Assembly (NCBI GenBank): GCA_927407015.1
Contig: CAKMJT010000043.1
Location: 1 to 32,121, forward strand
Source of the DNA: an uncultured Proteiniphilum sp.
Lineage (GTDB): Bacteria; Bacteroidota; Bacteroidia; Bacteroidales; Dysgonomonadaceae
Reading direction: 5' to 3'
DNA: 32,121 nt
The notes beneath the pieces are model-generated. The model saw only the letters and a program-made list of their open reading frames with translations. It did not search any database and had not been told where the DNA came from. The position numbers and the translations under genes were made by a program. Positions 7,752 to 16,159 of the stretch are shown piece after piece; the stretch's first letter is position 1; every line of letters starts with the position of its first letter.

Positions 7752-9340
7752 ATGAAACGATATAATTTGGTTATCCCGGCGAAATGGGCCGGTCTCGGTT
7801 CCCTGGCATTACTTGGCGCCTGCCAGAACCAGGAGAAAGAGCCCCAGCGGCCAAACATCATCTTCATCATGAGTGATGATCACGCCTATCAGGCAATCAG
7901 CGCCTATGGATACGGGCTAAACGAAACACCCAACATCGACCGGCTGGCTACAGAGGGAGCTATGTTTACACGTTCTACCGTCACCAATTCATTAAGCGCC
8001 CCAGCAGGGCTGTGCTGCTGACCGGAAAACATAGTTTCGTGAATGGAAAAGTGGATAATATACAGCCGTTCAACTGGGATCAGCCCAATTTCCCGAAACT
8101 GATGCAGGCCAACGGATACCAAACGGCCATGATCGGCAAGATCCACCTCGACGGCATCCCCCAAGGTTTTGACTATTCTATGGTGCTGCCGGGACAAGGG
8201 CAATATTACAACCCCGATTTTCTGATTGACGGGAAAAGAGTAAGAAAAGAGGGTTATTGTACCGAAATAATTACGGAAGAGACACTCGACTGGCTGAAAA
8301 ACAAACGCGACCCGGATAAACCGTTCTGTGTGCTCTATCACCAAAAAGCGCCCCACCGCAATTGGCTGCCGGCACCTGAATATGTAAATCTGTACGACGA
8401 CAAAACTTTCGATTTACCCGAAACCTTTTTTGATGATTACGCTGACAGAGGAAGGGCAGCAAAAGAACAGGAGATGGAGATAAACCGCGATATGATGTGG
8501 GGACACGACCTCAAACTGATTGTTGATCCGAACGGTGACAGTACCAATTTTGTTCCCGACTTAAAACGCATGAACGAAGAACAAAGGGCCAACTGGATGG
8601 CCGCCTATGAAAGCGAAAATCAGACATTACTTGCAAATATGCCGGAGGGAGAAGAGTTAGCGAAATGGAAATTTAACCGCTACCTCAAAGATTACCTGCG
8701 TACCATCAAATCGGTAGATGACGGCGTGGGCGAACTGCTTGACTACCTGGAAGAATCCGGACTCGCGGAAAATACCATCGTTATCTACACATCCGATCAG
8801 GGCTTTTACCTCGGTGAACATGGCTGGTTCGACAAACGGTACATGTATGAAGAGTCCTTCAGAACCCCCCTGTTAATCCGATATCCCAAAGAGATAAAGG
8901 CAGGTACCGTGATCGATAAACTGGTGCAGAATATCGACTTTGCCCCTACCCTGCTCGATTATGCGGGTATTTCAGCGCCGGAGGAGATGCAGGGTGAATC
9001 GTTTCGTAAACTGGTTGCAGGAAAAACCGATACATGGCGCGATGCGGTCTACTATACGTACTACGAATATCCGGCTGTGCATATGGTGAAACGGCATTAT
9101 GGCATCGCTACCAATCGCTACAAACTGATCCATTTCTATTACGACATCGATGAATGGGAAATGTATGATCTGAAGACTGACCCGCATGAGTTGAAAAATA
9201 TCTATAATGATCCGGCTTATACTGAGGTACGGGAGAAGCTTCACAAAAGACTGGAAGAACTGCGGAAACAGTATGGCGACAGCGATGCATTGAACGACAA
9301 GTCTCTGAAGCAATTCCTCGACCATCAGGCCGCAAAATAA
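7752..9340 (+). pseudogene. S1-family sulfatase, frameshifted in its catalytic signature
   Basis: Two frames (7752 to the stop near 8021, and the frame ending at 9340) together encode one sulfatase lipoprotein of about 529 residues if one base is added. The N-terminus has a lipobox (ALLGAC, C24) and the metal-binding start RPNIIFIMSDDHAY. The signature should read S-A-P-S-R-A-V-L-L-T-G, a serine-type sulfatase motif matured to formylglycine by an anSME. In this sequence the frame slips at the four-C run 7999-8002, right after S82-A83-P84. Downstream features are intact: MIGKIHLD, YHQKAPHRNW, YTSDQGFYLGEHGWFDKR, and a C-terminal YDLKTDPHELKN block. It resembles GlcNAc-6-sulfatase-like enzymes, but subfamily and substrate are not certain. 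A one-base sequencing or assembly error in a C run is a realistic alternative to true loss. Confidence 0.85.
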
Positions 9341-9518
9341 GAATCACTTCAGCAAAACCACTTCAGCAATTTTTTTTGGCCGCATGCTTGCTTCCTGCCT
9401 TCCGGCTGAAGACTGCAAATTCCGTATTGCCCCCAAAAGCACCGCCTGAAAAAATGAGTGTTGAAAAACAAGGGGTTACTTAAGGATAGCGTGCAAGGTG
9501 GTTTTAATCCTGTAAATT

Positions 9519-9580
9519 TAAAATATCTTTCCTGCAAAATTAAAATATCTTGCCTGCGTTTTTAAAAAAACTTATCTTTG
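9519..9580 (+). promoter_or_regulatory. Promoter of the AAA/DUF4143 gene with flanking direct repeats
   Basis: TTG at 9550-9552 and TATCTTTG at 9573-9580 are separated by 20 bp, a textbook Bacteroidota promoter, 29 bp before the ATG at 9610. TAAAATATCTTTCCTGC (9519-9535) recurs as TAAAATATCTTGCCTGC (9541-9557), one mismatch in 17 and period 22. The second copy overlaps the -33 box and could serve as an operator. Confidence 0.65.
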
Positions 9581-9609
9581 CCCTATAAATTATTCATTAA
9601 TGGAAGCTT

Positions 9610-10767
9610 ATGATAGTACAACGAAAAATATTAAGTGCTATAAAAAATTTAATTAATAAGTACCCCATTATTGCACTTACCGGACCGAGGCAATCGGGTA
9701 AAACAACATTTCTAAGAACAGCGTTTTCGAATTACACTTATGTAAATCTTGAAGATCCTGACACGCGAAATTTTGCCGAAACTGATCCCCGCAGTTTCAT
9801 AAATCAGTATAATCAATACGTTATTTTTGACGAAATACAACGTGTTCCTTCGTTGTTTTCATATATTCAACCCATTGTAGATGAAAGCCATATAATGGGA
9901 CAATTTATTTTTTCGGGTTCGCAAAACTTTCACCTGATGCAAAACATCACGCAAAGTTTGGCAGGTAGAGTAGCCATTTTTAGGTTATTTCCTTTCGATT
10001 TTCAGGAATTGAAAAGTGCCGGATTACTTCAAGAAGAATATACAACCCATTTAATTAAAGGATTTTACCCTGCAATTTATGATAGAGATATTCAACCGTT
10101 GGATTTTTATCCGAATTATATCGAAACTTATATCCAACGGGATGTGAGTGAGTTAATTGCAATACATGATATGAGTCTGTTTCGAAAATTCATAGCATTG
10201 TGTGCAACCAGAGCCGGACAAATACTGAATATGAGCAACCTGGCAAATGAGTGCGGCATATCCTCTCCCACGGTAAAAGCGTGGTTATCGGCATTAGAAA
10301 ACAGTTATGTAGTTTTTTTGTTGCAACCTTATTACAAAAACTTCAGCAAACGCATTACGAAATCGCCCAAACTGTATTTCTGTGATACGGGCTTATTGTG
10401 TTACTTGCTTCGAATAAATGATGTGTCGCAAATAAATAATCAGGTAAAGGGAGCTTTATTTGAAAACTTTATCATTTCAGAATATGTAAAAAGGAAACAC
10501 CACAAAAATGAAAAGCAAACAGATTTGTGGTTTTGGCGCGATTCGGAAGGTAACGAAGTGGATTTGTTGCTTCAAAAACCACAAGGGACCGAAATTGTGG
10601 AAATAAAATCCACACAAACCATTATGCCCGATTTATTTAAGGGACTAAATTATTACTCGGCCCTCGAAAAAGAGGTAAAACTAACAAAAACACTGGTGTA
10701 CGCAGGGAGCGTCCGCCAAAACAGAAGCGTGGCGCAGGTGTTGCCGTGGAACGAAATTGATATTTGA
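9610..10767 (+). CDS. AAA-family ATPase with DUF4143 domain
   Basis: A 385-residue soluble protein. The N-terminal AAA_14 domain has Walker A GPRQSGKTT (G25-T33) and Walker B YVIFDEIQRVP, followed by IFSGSQNFHLMQ, typical of the family. A winged-helix-like segment (about residues 195-230) leads to the DUF4143 C-terminal domain. That domain has FENFIISEYV and a DLWFWRDSEGNEVDLLL...EIVEIKS block resembling a PD-(D/E)XK nuclease fold with D, E and K in order. Such proteins are widespread, often horizontally mobile, and functionally unresolved. The gene stands alone with its own strong promoter. Its A/T-rich codon use differs from the more G/C-rich thrA downstream, which suggests acquisition by transfer (inference). 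Confidence 0.85.
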   Translation: MIVQRKILSAIKNLINKYPIIALTGPRQSGKTTFLRTAFSNYTYVNLEDPDTRNFAETDPRSFINQYNQYVIFDEIQRVPSLFSYIQPIVDESHIMGQFIFSGSQNFHLMQNITQSLAGRVAIFRLFPFDFQELKSAGLLQEEYTTHLIKGFYPAIYDRDIQPLDFYPNYIETYIQRDVSELIAIHDMSLFRKFIALCATRAGQILNMSNLANECGISSPTVKAWLSALENSYVVFLLQPYYKNFSKRITKSPKLYFCDTGLLCYLLRINDVSQINNQVKGALFENFIISEYVKRKHHKNEKQTDLWFWRDSEGNEVDLLLQKPQGTEIVEIKSTQTIMPDLFKGLNYYSALEKEVKLTKTLVYAGSVRQNRSVAQVLPWNEIDI

Positions 10768-10836
10768 CGGTAAAATTATTCAGCATGTTTATGCATAATC
10801 AGTGCGCATTATTTTCATTATTATCAATAATTCCAT

Positions 10837-10844
10837 TATCTTTG
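10837..10844 (+). promoter_or_regulatory. Promoter of the threonine operon (TATCTTTG)
   Basis: TATCTTTG is a consensus -7 element. A start site about 7 bp downstream (near 10851) would put the leader peptide at the very 5' end of the transcript and give a leader of about 200 nt before thrA. No clear TTG -33 box is seen. Confidence 0.65.
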
Positions 10845-10865
10845 CATCAAATTAACATGTTTGCA

Positions 10866-10931
10866 ATGCAGAGACTGTATTCAACATACTTCACTACTAC
10901 AATAACCATGACCCCTTGGGGGGTTATGTAA
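10866..10931 (+). CDS. thrL: Threonine-rich leader peptide of the thr operon
   Basis: A 21-codon frame from ATG 10866 to the stop at 10929-10931; an in-frame ATG at 10857 would add three residues. The core reads STYFTTTITMT, with six threonines and one isoleucine encoded by ACA, ACT, ACT, ACA, ATA, ACC and ACC between 10884 and 10913. This parallels the E. coli thr leader peptide, whose Thr and Ile codons measure charged tRNAs. It sits between the operon promoter and a set of alternative hairpins, directly upstream of thrA. The composition and position make chance unlikely, but translation is not proven. Confidence 0.75.
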   Translation: MQRLYSTYFTTTITMTPWGVM

Positions 10932-11006
10932 ATTTTCATATCCGCACGGCAACGCTGCTTGCCACTGGCAAATCGACCGGTTTGCAATTTACAATTCACA
11001 TTTTTT
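10927..11006 (+). promoter_or_regulatory. Attenuator-like alternative hairpins before thrA
   Basis: Successive segments can pair in mutually exclusive ways. GGCAA (10948-10952) pairs with TTGCC (10959-10963); that TTGCC can instead pair with GGCAA (10967-10971); and GCAAATC (10968-10974) can pair with GGTTTGC (10979-10985). TGTAAATT (10927-10934), which contains the leader stop codon, is perfectly complementary to AATTTACA (10986-10993). A T run follows at 11001-11006. This 1:2 / 2:3 / 3:4 layout is that of a translation-coupled attenuator. The T run is 16 nt from the last small hairpin and 7 nt from the outer stem, so which form terminates is unclear. A further hairpin, ACCGTT/AACGGT (11017-11032), lies just before thrA. 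Confidence 0.6.
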
Positions 11007-11051
11007 CTCATTCAACACCGTTTCTGAACGGTACAAATAGATGCATACACG

Positions 11052-13496
11052 ATGAAAGTGATGAAATTCGGAGGAACTTCCGTGGGTAGTCCCGACAGCT
11101 TGCTACTAGTGAAGAAGATCGTAGAGAACGAACCGTCACCGGTGATCGTGGTCGTGTCGGCACTGAGCGGTGTGACAGACCGCCTGCTGCTGGCTGCTGA
11201 CTTTGCGCTGAACAGCAATTCGGGATATAAACCGCTACTGGACGAAATCATTGCCCGCCACGAAGAGATCATCGAAAAGATGGTGACCTCACCTGCCGAT
11301 AAACAGGAGGTGGTGCAAAAAACCCAACAGCTGTTCGATGACCTGCGGAATATTGTTCGCGGTGTATATCTGATCGGCGATCTCTCCCAAAAAACATCCG
11401 ACAAGATCGTGAGTTACGGAGAACGGCTCTCCTCTCTCATTATCAGCAAGATCATCGGAGGAGCGCAATTATATGACGCCACGGAATTTATCAAGACCAA
11501 CAAACAATTCAGCAACCATATCCCTGATCTGGCACGCTCCAATGAACTGATACGAAAAACCTTTTCAGAGATGCCGCCACCCCATGTAGCCGTCGTGCCG
11601 GGATTTATTTCATCGAGTTGTGAGAATAACGACATCACGAACCTGGGACGCGGAGGGTCGGATTACACGGCAGCCATTATCGCGGCGGCACTCAACGCCA
11701 CGGTACTGGAAATATGGACGGATGTGGACGGATTTATGACTGCCGACCCCAAAATCATCAATTCGGCCTATGTCATCGATGAGCTGTCGTTCACCGAAGC
11801 GATGGAGCTGTCCAATTTCGGGGCGAAAGTGATCTATCCTCCCACCATTTTTCCGGTCTTTCATAAAAACATCCCCATTTATGTGAAGAACACCTTCCAC
11901 CCTGATGCACAAGGTACCCTGATACGGGATATCAAACCCACACGCAACGGTAAGATCATCAAAGGCATCTCATCCATCAACGACACTGCCCTGATTACGA
12001 TACAGGGACTCGGTATGGTGGGCGTGATCGGTGTGAACAAACGTATCTTCTCGGCGCTGGCAGACAATGGCATCAGCATATTTTTCGTCTCCCAGGCATC
12101 ATCGGAGAACAGCACTTCCATCGGCGTACGTTCACAGGATGCAGCACAGTCGCAGAAAGTACTCAATCGTGCGTTTGCCCACGAGATCGCCATGGGAAGC
12201 ATCAACGAGATCATGGTAGAATATGACCTGGCGACCATCGCGATTGTGGGACAGAACATGAAGCATGTGCCGGGCATCGCGGGCAAGTTTTTCGGCGCCC
12301 TGGGAAGAAATGGAATCAGCGTGATTGCCCTGGCACAGGGAGCCGGCGAAACCAATATCTCGTGTGTGATTGCCAGGTCTGATCTGAAAAAATCACTTAA
12401 TGTGATCCACGACTCTTTCTTCCTGTCGCCCTACCAGGAGCTGAACCTGTTTGTCATCGGCACCGGGACAGTCGGGGGAAAGCTGCTGGAACAGATACGG
12501 CAGCAACAGGGCACACTCAAGGAACAAAATAAACTCAGGATAAACATTGTGGGAATAGCCAACGGGCGTAAGGCGCTCTTCACACGAGAAGGTATTCCCC
12601 TGGAAGGATACTTCGACAACCTGATGACAAATGGCGTGAAGAGCTCTCCCGAGCGTATCAGGGATGAGATACTAAAAATGAATATCTTCAATTCTGTCTT
12701 TGTCGATTGCACGGCAAGCCCTCACATCGCCTCACTCTACGGCGAACTGATGGCGCACAACATATCCGTGGTCACGGCCAACAAGATTGCCGCTTCGTCC
12801 GATTACGACAATTATCACCTGCTGAAGGAAACAGCCCGGAAAAGCGGGGTGAAGTTCCTGTTCGAAACCAATGTAGGTGCCGGACTCCCGATCATCAACA
12901 CCATGAATTCGTTGACTAATTCGGGAGACAAGATTGTCAAGCTCGAGGCAGTCCTCTCGGGAACACTGAACTTCATTTTCAATACACTGAGTGAGGAGGT
13001 GCCTTTCAGCAAAGCAATCAGGATGGCGGTGGATGCACAGTTTGCGGAGCCTGATCCGCGCATCGACCTGAGCGGGCTCGATGTGATCCGCAAGCTGGTG
13101 ATCCTTTCCCGCGAAGCCGGCGCCCGTATCAACCAGTCGGATGTACGTAAAAACCTTTTCGTTCCCCAAAAATATTTTGAAGGTACTCTTGATGAATTCT
13201 GGCAAACCATTTCCGAACTGGATACGTCGTTTGAACTGCGCAGGAAAGTGCTGGCGAAAGCGGAGAAGAAGCTGCGGTTTGTAGCTTCCTACGACAACGG
13301 GACTTGCGAGGTAGGCTTGCGCGAGGTGGAGAAAGGACACCCTTTTTACGACCTGGAAGGGAGCAACAACATCATCATGATCACCACCGAACGTTATAAC
13401 GAGTTTCCGATGGTCATCAAGGGCTACGGTGCCGGTGCAGCTGTTACCGCCGCAGGAGTCTTTTCGGACATCATATCAATTGCAAATATCAGATAA
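11052..13496 (+). CDS. thrA: Bifunctional aspartokinase / homoserine dehydrogenase
   Basis: An 814-residue ThrA-type fusion catalysing the first and third steps from aspartate to homoserine. The aspartokinase domain opens with MKVMKFGGTSVGSPDSL and carries GRGGSDYTAAIIAAALNA. Two ACT-like regulatory segments (about residues 310-460) include LITIQGLGMVGVIG and TIAIVGQNMKHVPGIAGKFF; they bind threonine in characterised homologues. The homoserine dehydrogenase half starts at the NAD(P)-binding GTGTVGG (from residue 470) and contains VTANKIAAS and the substrate-site region ETNVGAGLPIINT...EAVLSGTLNFIFN. The length is normal and all main motifs are present. It is the first structural gene of the operon; the next gene starts one base after its stop. 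Regulation is likely by feedback through the ACT domains and by the upstream leader. Confidence 0.95.
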   Translation: MKVMKFGGTSVGSPDSLLLVKKIVENEPSPVIVVVSALSGVTDRLLLAADFALNSNSGYKPLLDEIIARHEEIIEKMVTSPADKQEVVQKTQQLFDDLRNIVRGVYLIGDLSQKTSDKIVSYGERLSSLIISKIIGGAQLYDATEFIKTNKQFSNHIPDLARSNELIRKTFSEMPPPHVAVVPGFISSSCENNDITNLGRGGSDYTAAIIAAALNATVLEIWTDVDGFMTADPKIINSAYVIDELSFTEAMELSNFGAKVIYPPTIFPVFHKNIPIYVKNTFHPDAQGTLIRDIKPTRNGKIIKGISSINDTALITIQGLGMVGVIGVNKRIFSALADNGISIFFVSQASSENSTSIGVRSQDAAQSQKVLNRAFAHEIAMGSINEIMVEYDLATIAIVGQNMKHVPGIAGKFFGALGRNGISVIALAQGAGETNISCVIARSDLKKSLNVIHDSFFLSPYQELNLFVIGTGTVGGKLLEQIRQQQGTLKEQNKLRINIVGIANGRKALFTREGIPLEGYFDNLMTNGVKSSPERIRDEILKMNIFNSVFVDCTASPHIASLYGELMAHNISVVTANKIAASSDYDNYHLLKETARKSGVKFLFETNVGAGLPIINTMNSLTNSGDKIVKLEAVLSGTLNFIFNTLSEEVPFSKAIRMAVDAQFAEPDPRIDLSGLDVIRKLVILSREAGARINQSDVRKNLFVPQKYFEGTLDEFWQTISELDTSFELRRKVLAKAEKKLRFVASYDNGTCEVGLREVEKGHPFYDLEGSNNIIMITTERYNEFPMVIKGYGAGAAVTAAGVFSDIISIANIR

Positions 13497-13497
13497 A

Positions 13498-14712
13498 ATG
13501 ACTCAAAAAAACATTATCATACTGGGCGACGGCATGGCAGATGAACCCATCGCCTCACTGGGAAACAAAACACCGCTGCAGGCGGCAAATACACCCTATA
13601 TGGATATGCTTGCCAAACAGGGAAGAAACGGTCTACTCAACACCGTTCCCGATGGTTTCTCCCCGGGAAGTGAGATTGCCAATCTTTCGGTACTGGGCTA
13701 TGATGTACCCTCCGTTTATGAGGGCAGAGGTGTACTCGAAGCCGCCAGCATGGGTGTTGATATTCTGCCGGGGGAGATGGCTATGCGCTGCAACCTGGTG
13801 TGCCTTGAAGGCGATCTGCTTAAAAACCATTCGGCAGGACATATCTCTACTCCGGAAGCGGCAGAACTGATCGGGTTCCTGAACGAAGAGTTGGGGAGCG
13901 ATCTGTTTAGCTTTCACGCCGGCGTTTCTTACCGCCACCTGCTGAAGATGCGGGGAGGCAATAAACAGATCTACTGCACACCACCCCATGATATCCCCGA
14001 AAAACCATTCCGACCACATCTTATTCAACCCAAAAATGAAGAGGCACGGCCTACGGCTGATGCATTGAATAACTTAATACTCGCCTCGCAGGAGCTGCTG
14101 CACGATCACCCTGTCAACAAAAGACGGATGGAAGCAGGGAAAGATCCGGCTAACAGCATCTGGCCATGGTCACCCGGCTTTCGACCTCAGATGAAGCCAC
14201 TTACGGAATTGTACCCGATCAGAAGCGGCGCTGTGATCTCTGCGGTAGACCTGATCCGGGGCATTGGTGTATATGCCGGTCTGGAAGTGATCATGGTGGA
14301 GGGTGCCACAGGGCTTTACGACACCAATTACGAGGGGAAAGCACAGGCAGCACTGGAGGCACTGAAGGAGAAGGATTTCGTCTACCTCCATATCGAGGCC
14401 AGTGATGAAGCGGGACACGAGGGAGACGTACCACTCAAGGTGAAAACGATTGAGTACCTCGATGCACGCATCGTCAAAACCATTTATGAGGAGACGCTGA
14501 AATGGGATGAACCGGTCACCATCGCCATTCTGCCCGATCACCCCACACCCTGCGCCATACGTACCCACACGAGGGATGCCATCCCTTTCCTGATCTGGCA
14601 CCGCGATATGCAGGCCGACAGCGTGCAGGTATACGATGAGGTGGCGGCCAGAGAAGGTAGTTACGGTCTACTTCATGGCGACCAGTTGATGAAAACATTA
14701 TTCGGAAAATAA
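13498..14712 (+). CDS. Phosphoglycerate-mutase-like presumed homoserine kinase
   Basis: A 404-residue alkaline-phosphatase-superfamily protein of the archaeal-type cofactor-independent phosphoglycerate mutase group. The start ATG 13498 is one base after the thrA stop; an in-frame ATG at 13429 would lie inside thrA. Motifs include the metal-binding LGDGMADEP (D11), GSEIANLSVLGYD with the probable nucleophile S58, and HIEASDEAGHEGD and ILPDHPTPCAIRTH for the remaining metal ligands. Members lying between thrA and thrC in genomes without classical ThrB are grouped as proposed homoserine kinases (TIGR02535), and genetic work in other bacteria supports that role. Its position here, and the absence of a GHMP-type thrB in the operon, favour homoserine kinase over glycolytic mutase. 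Confidence 0.8.
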   Translation: MTQKNIIILGDGMADEPIASLGNKTPLQAANTPYMDMLAKQGRNGLLNTVPDGFSPGSEIANLSVLGYDVPSVYEGRGVLEAASMGVDILPGEMAMRCNLVCLEGDLLKNHSAGHISTPEAAELIGFLNEELGSDLFSFHAGVSYRHLLKMRGGNKQIYCTPPHDIPEKPFRPHLIQPKNEEARPTADALNNLILASQELLHDHPVNKRRMEAGKDPANSIWPWSPGFRPQMKPLTELYPIRSGAVISAVDLIRGIGVYAGLEVIMVEGATGLYDTNYEGKAQAALEALKEKDFVYLHIEASDEAGHEGDVPLKVKTIEYLDARIVKTIYEETLKWDEPVTIAILPDHPTPCAIRTHTRDAIPFLIWHRDMQADSVQVYDEVAAREGSYGLLHGDQLMKTLFGK

Positions 14713-14769
14713 TCGCTGCACCTACAAAATATTCACCCATAAAAGCTGACAGCTGATCGCCAAACAAAA

Positions 14770-16074
14770 ATGAACTATTACAGCACCAATAAAACTGCTC
14801 CCCTTGCCTCATTCCAGGAAGCAGTGGTAAAGGGACTTGCTCCCGACAAGGGACTTTATATGCCCGAAACGATCCAGCAACTCTCTCCTGACTTTTTTGG
14901 AATGATCGCAGATCTCGGGTTGACAGATATCGCCAAAACAGTAGCAGAAGCTTTCTTTGGCGGGGACATTCCCAAAGAGCAACTGGATGCCATCGTCACC
15001 GACACCTTGAATTTCGACATCCCCCTGAAGAAAATTGAAGAGGGCATCTATGTGCTGGAGTTGTTCCATGGCCCCACCTTCGCGTTCAAGGATGTGGGCG
15101 CCCGGTTTATGGCACGCATGCTCTCTTACTTTGTGAAGGAACAACAACAGGAGGATGTGAAGGTACTGGTGGCCACCTCGGGAGATACGGGCAGTGCCGT
15201 CGCCAACGGTTTTCTCGGTGTGGAGGGCATTCAGGTGTTCGTGCTGTACCCGGCAGGAAAGGTGAGTCACATCCAGGAGGCACAGTTCACCACGCTGGGA
15301 CAAAACATCGTGGCCCTGGAGATAGAGGGCACGTTCGATGATTGTCAGGCACTGGTGAAGGCGTCATTCATGGATGAGGAGTTGAACCGGCAACTGAACC
15401 TCACTTCTGCTAACTCCATCAATGTGGCACGGTTCCTCCCCCAGTCGTTCTATTATTTCCATGCCTATGCGCAGCTGATGCAGCAGCTGTCGGCGGAGAA
15501 GGTGGTTTTCTCCGTTCCCAGCGGCAACCTGGGCAACCTCACCGCGGGACTCTTCGCCAAACACATGGGCCTGCCGGTGCACCGTTTCATCGCGGCCAAT
15601 AACCGCAACGATGTGTTTTGGGAGTACCTCCACACGGGGAAATATTCCCCAAGGCCATCGGTACAAACCATCGCCAATGCGATGGATGTGGGGGCACCCA
15701 GTAACTTCGTACGCATCCTCGACCTGTATAATCATGATCATCAGGCTGTATCGAGAGATATTTCATCCAAAAGATACAACGATGAGGAAATCAGAACGGC
15801 CATTCAAAACGTCTGGCTGACATCGGACTATCTGCTCGATCCGCATGGCGCCTGTGCCTATCTTGCTTTAAAAGAGGGACTGCAACCCGGGGAGACCGGC
15901 ATCTTCCTTGCCACGGCACACCCGGCAAAATTCAGGGAAACGGTAGAGGCATGTATCGGTTCAACCATCTCCCTGCCGGATAGACTGGCCGCATTTATGC
16001 AACGCGAAAAAGAGTCCTATCCCCTTCCCAATGACTTCAACCTGTTGAAAAAAGCCCTAATCGACCTGTCTTAA
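14770..16074 (+). CDS. thrC: Threonine synthase
   Basis: A 434-residue PLP enzyme converting O-phosphohomoserine to threonine. It shows the N-terminal MNYYSTN...APLASFQEAVVKGLAPDKGLYMPE typical of ThrC. The PLP lysine is K107 in HGPTFAFKDVGARF, and the phosphate-binding region is VATSGDTGSAVANGF. The length matches the family. It lies 57 bp after the homoserine-kinase candidate on the same strand and completes the operon thrA / kinase / thrC. No hairpin terminator is obvious after its stop, and the next gene has its own promoter candidates. Confidence 0.95.
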   Translation: MNYYSTNKTAPLASFQEAVVKGLAPDKGLYMPETIQQLSPDFFGMIADLGLTDIAKTVAEAFFGGDIPKEQLDAIVTDTLNFDIPLKKIEEGIYVLELFHGPTFAFKDVGARFMARMLSYFVKEQQQEDVKVLVATSGDTGSAVANGFLGVEGIQVFVLYPAGKVSHIQEAQFTTLGQNIVALEIEGTFDDCQALVKASFMDEELNRQLNLTSANSINVARFLPQSFYYFHAYAQLMQQLSAEKVVFSVPSGNLGNLTAGLFAKHMGLPVHRFIAANNRNDVFWEYLHTGKYSPRPSVQTIANAMDVGAPSNFVRILDLYNHDHQAVSRDISSKRYNDEEIRTAIQNVWLTSDYLLDPHGACAYLALKEGLQPGETGIFLATAHPAKFRETVEACIGSTISLPDRLAAFMQREKESYPLPNDFNLLKKALIDLS

Positions 16075-16086
16075 GTTTCTTTTTAT

Positions 16087-16125
16087 TATTTTTGCTGCGA
16101 ATTAATTGATTAATGAGTAGTTTTG
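16087..16125 (+). promoter_or_regulatory. Two candidate -7 elements before the lptD-like gene
   Basis: TATTTTTG (16087-16094) and TAGTTTTG (16118-16125) both match TAnnTTTG, 65 and 34 bp before the ATG at 16160. A TTG at 16092-16094 lies 23 bp before the second, slightly longer than the usual 19-21 bp. Either or both could be used. Confidence 0.4.
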
Positions 16126-16159
16126 CATGTGAAAACCATACGCTAGCTGCTGTTTCCGC

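Noticed and set aside
7995..8025. Programmed -1 ribosomal frameshifting in the sulfatase
   Set aside because: The direction would fit (-1), but there is no X-XXY-YYZ slippery heptamer or clear downstream structure, and the slip falls in the catalytic motif; mutation or sequence error is simpler.
9345..9369. 11-bp direct repeat followed by a T run after the sulfatase as a terminator
   Set aside because: The repeat is direct, not inverted, so no hairpin forms before the T run.
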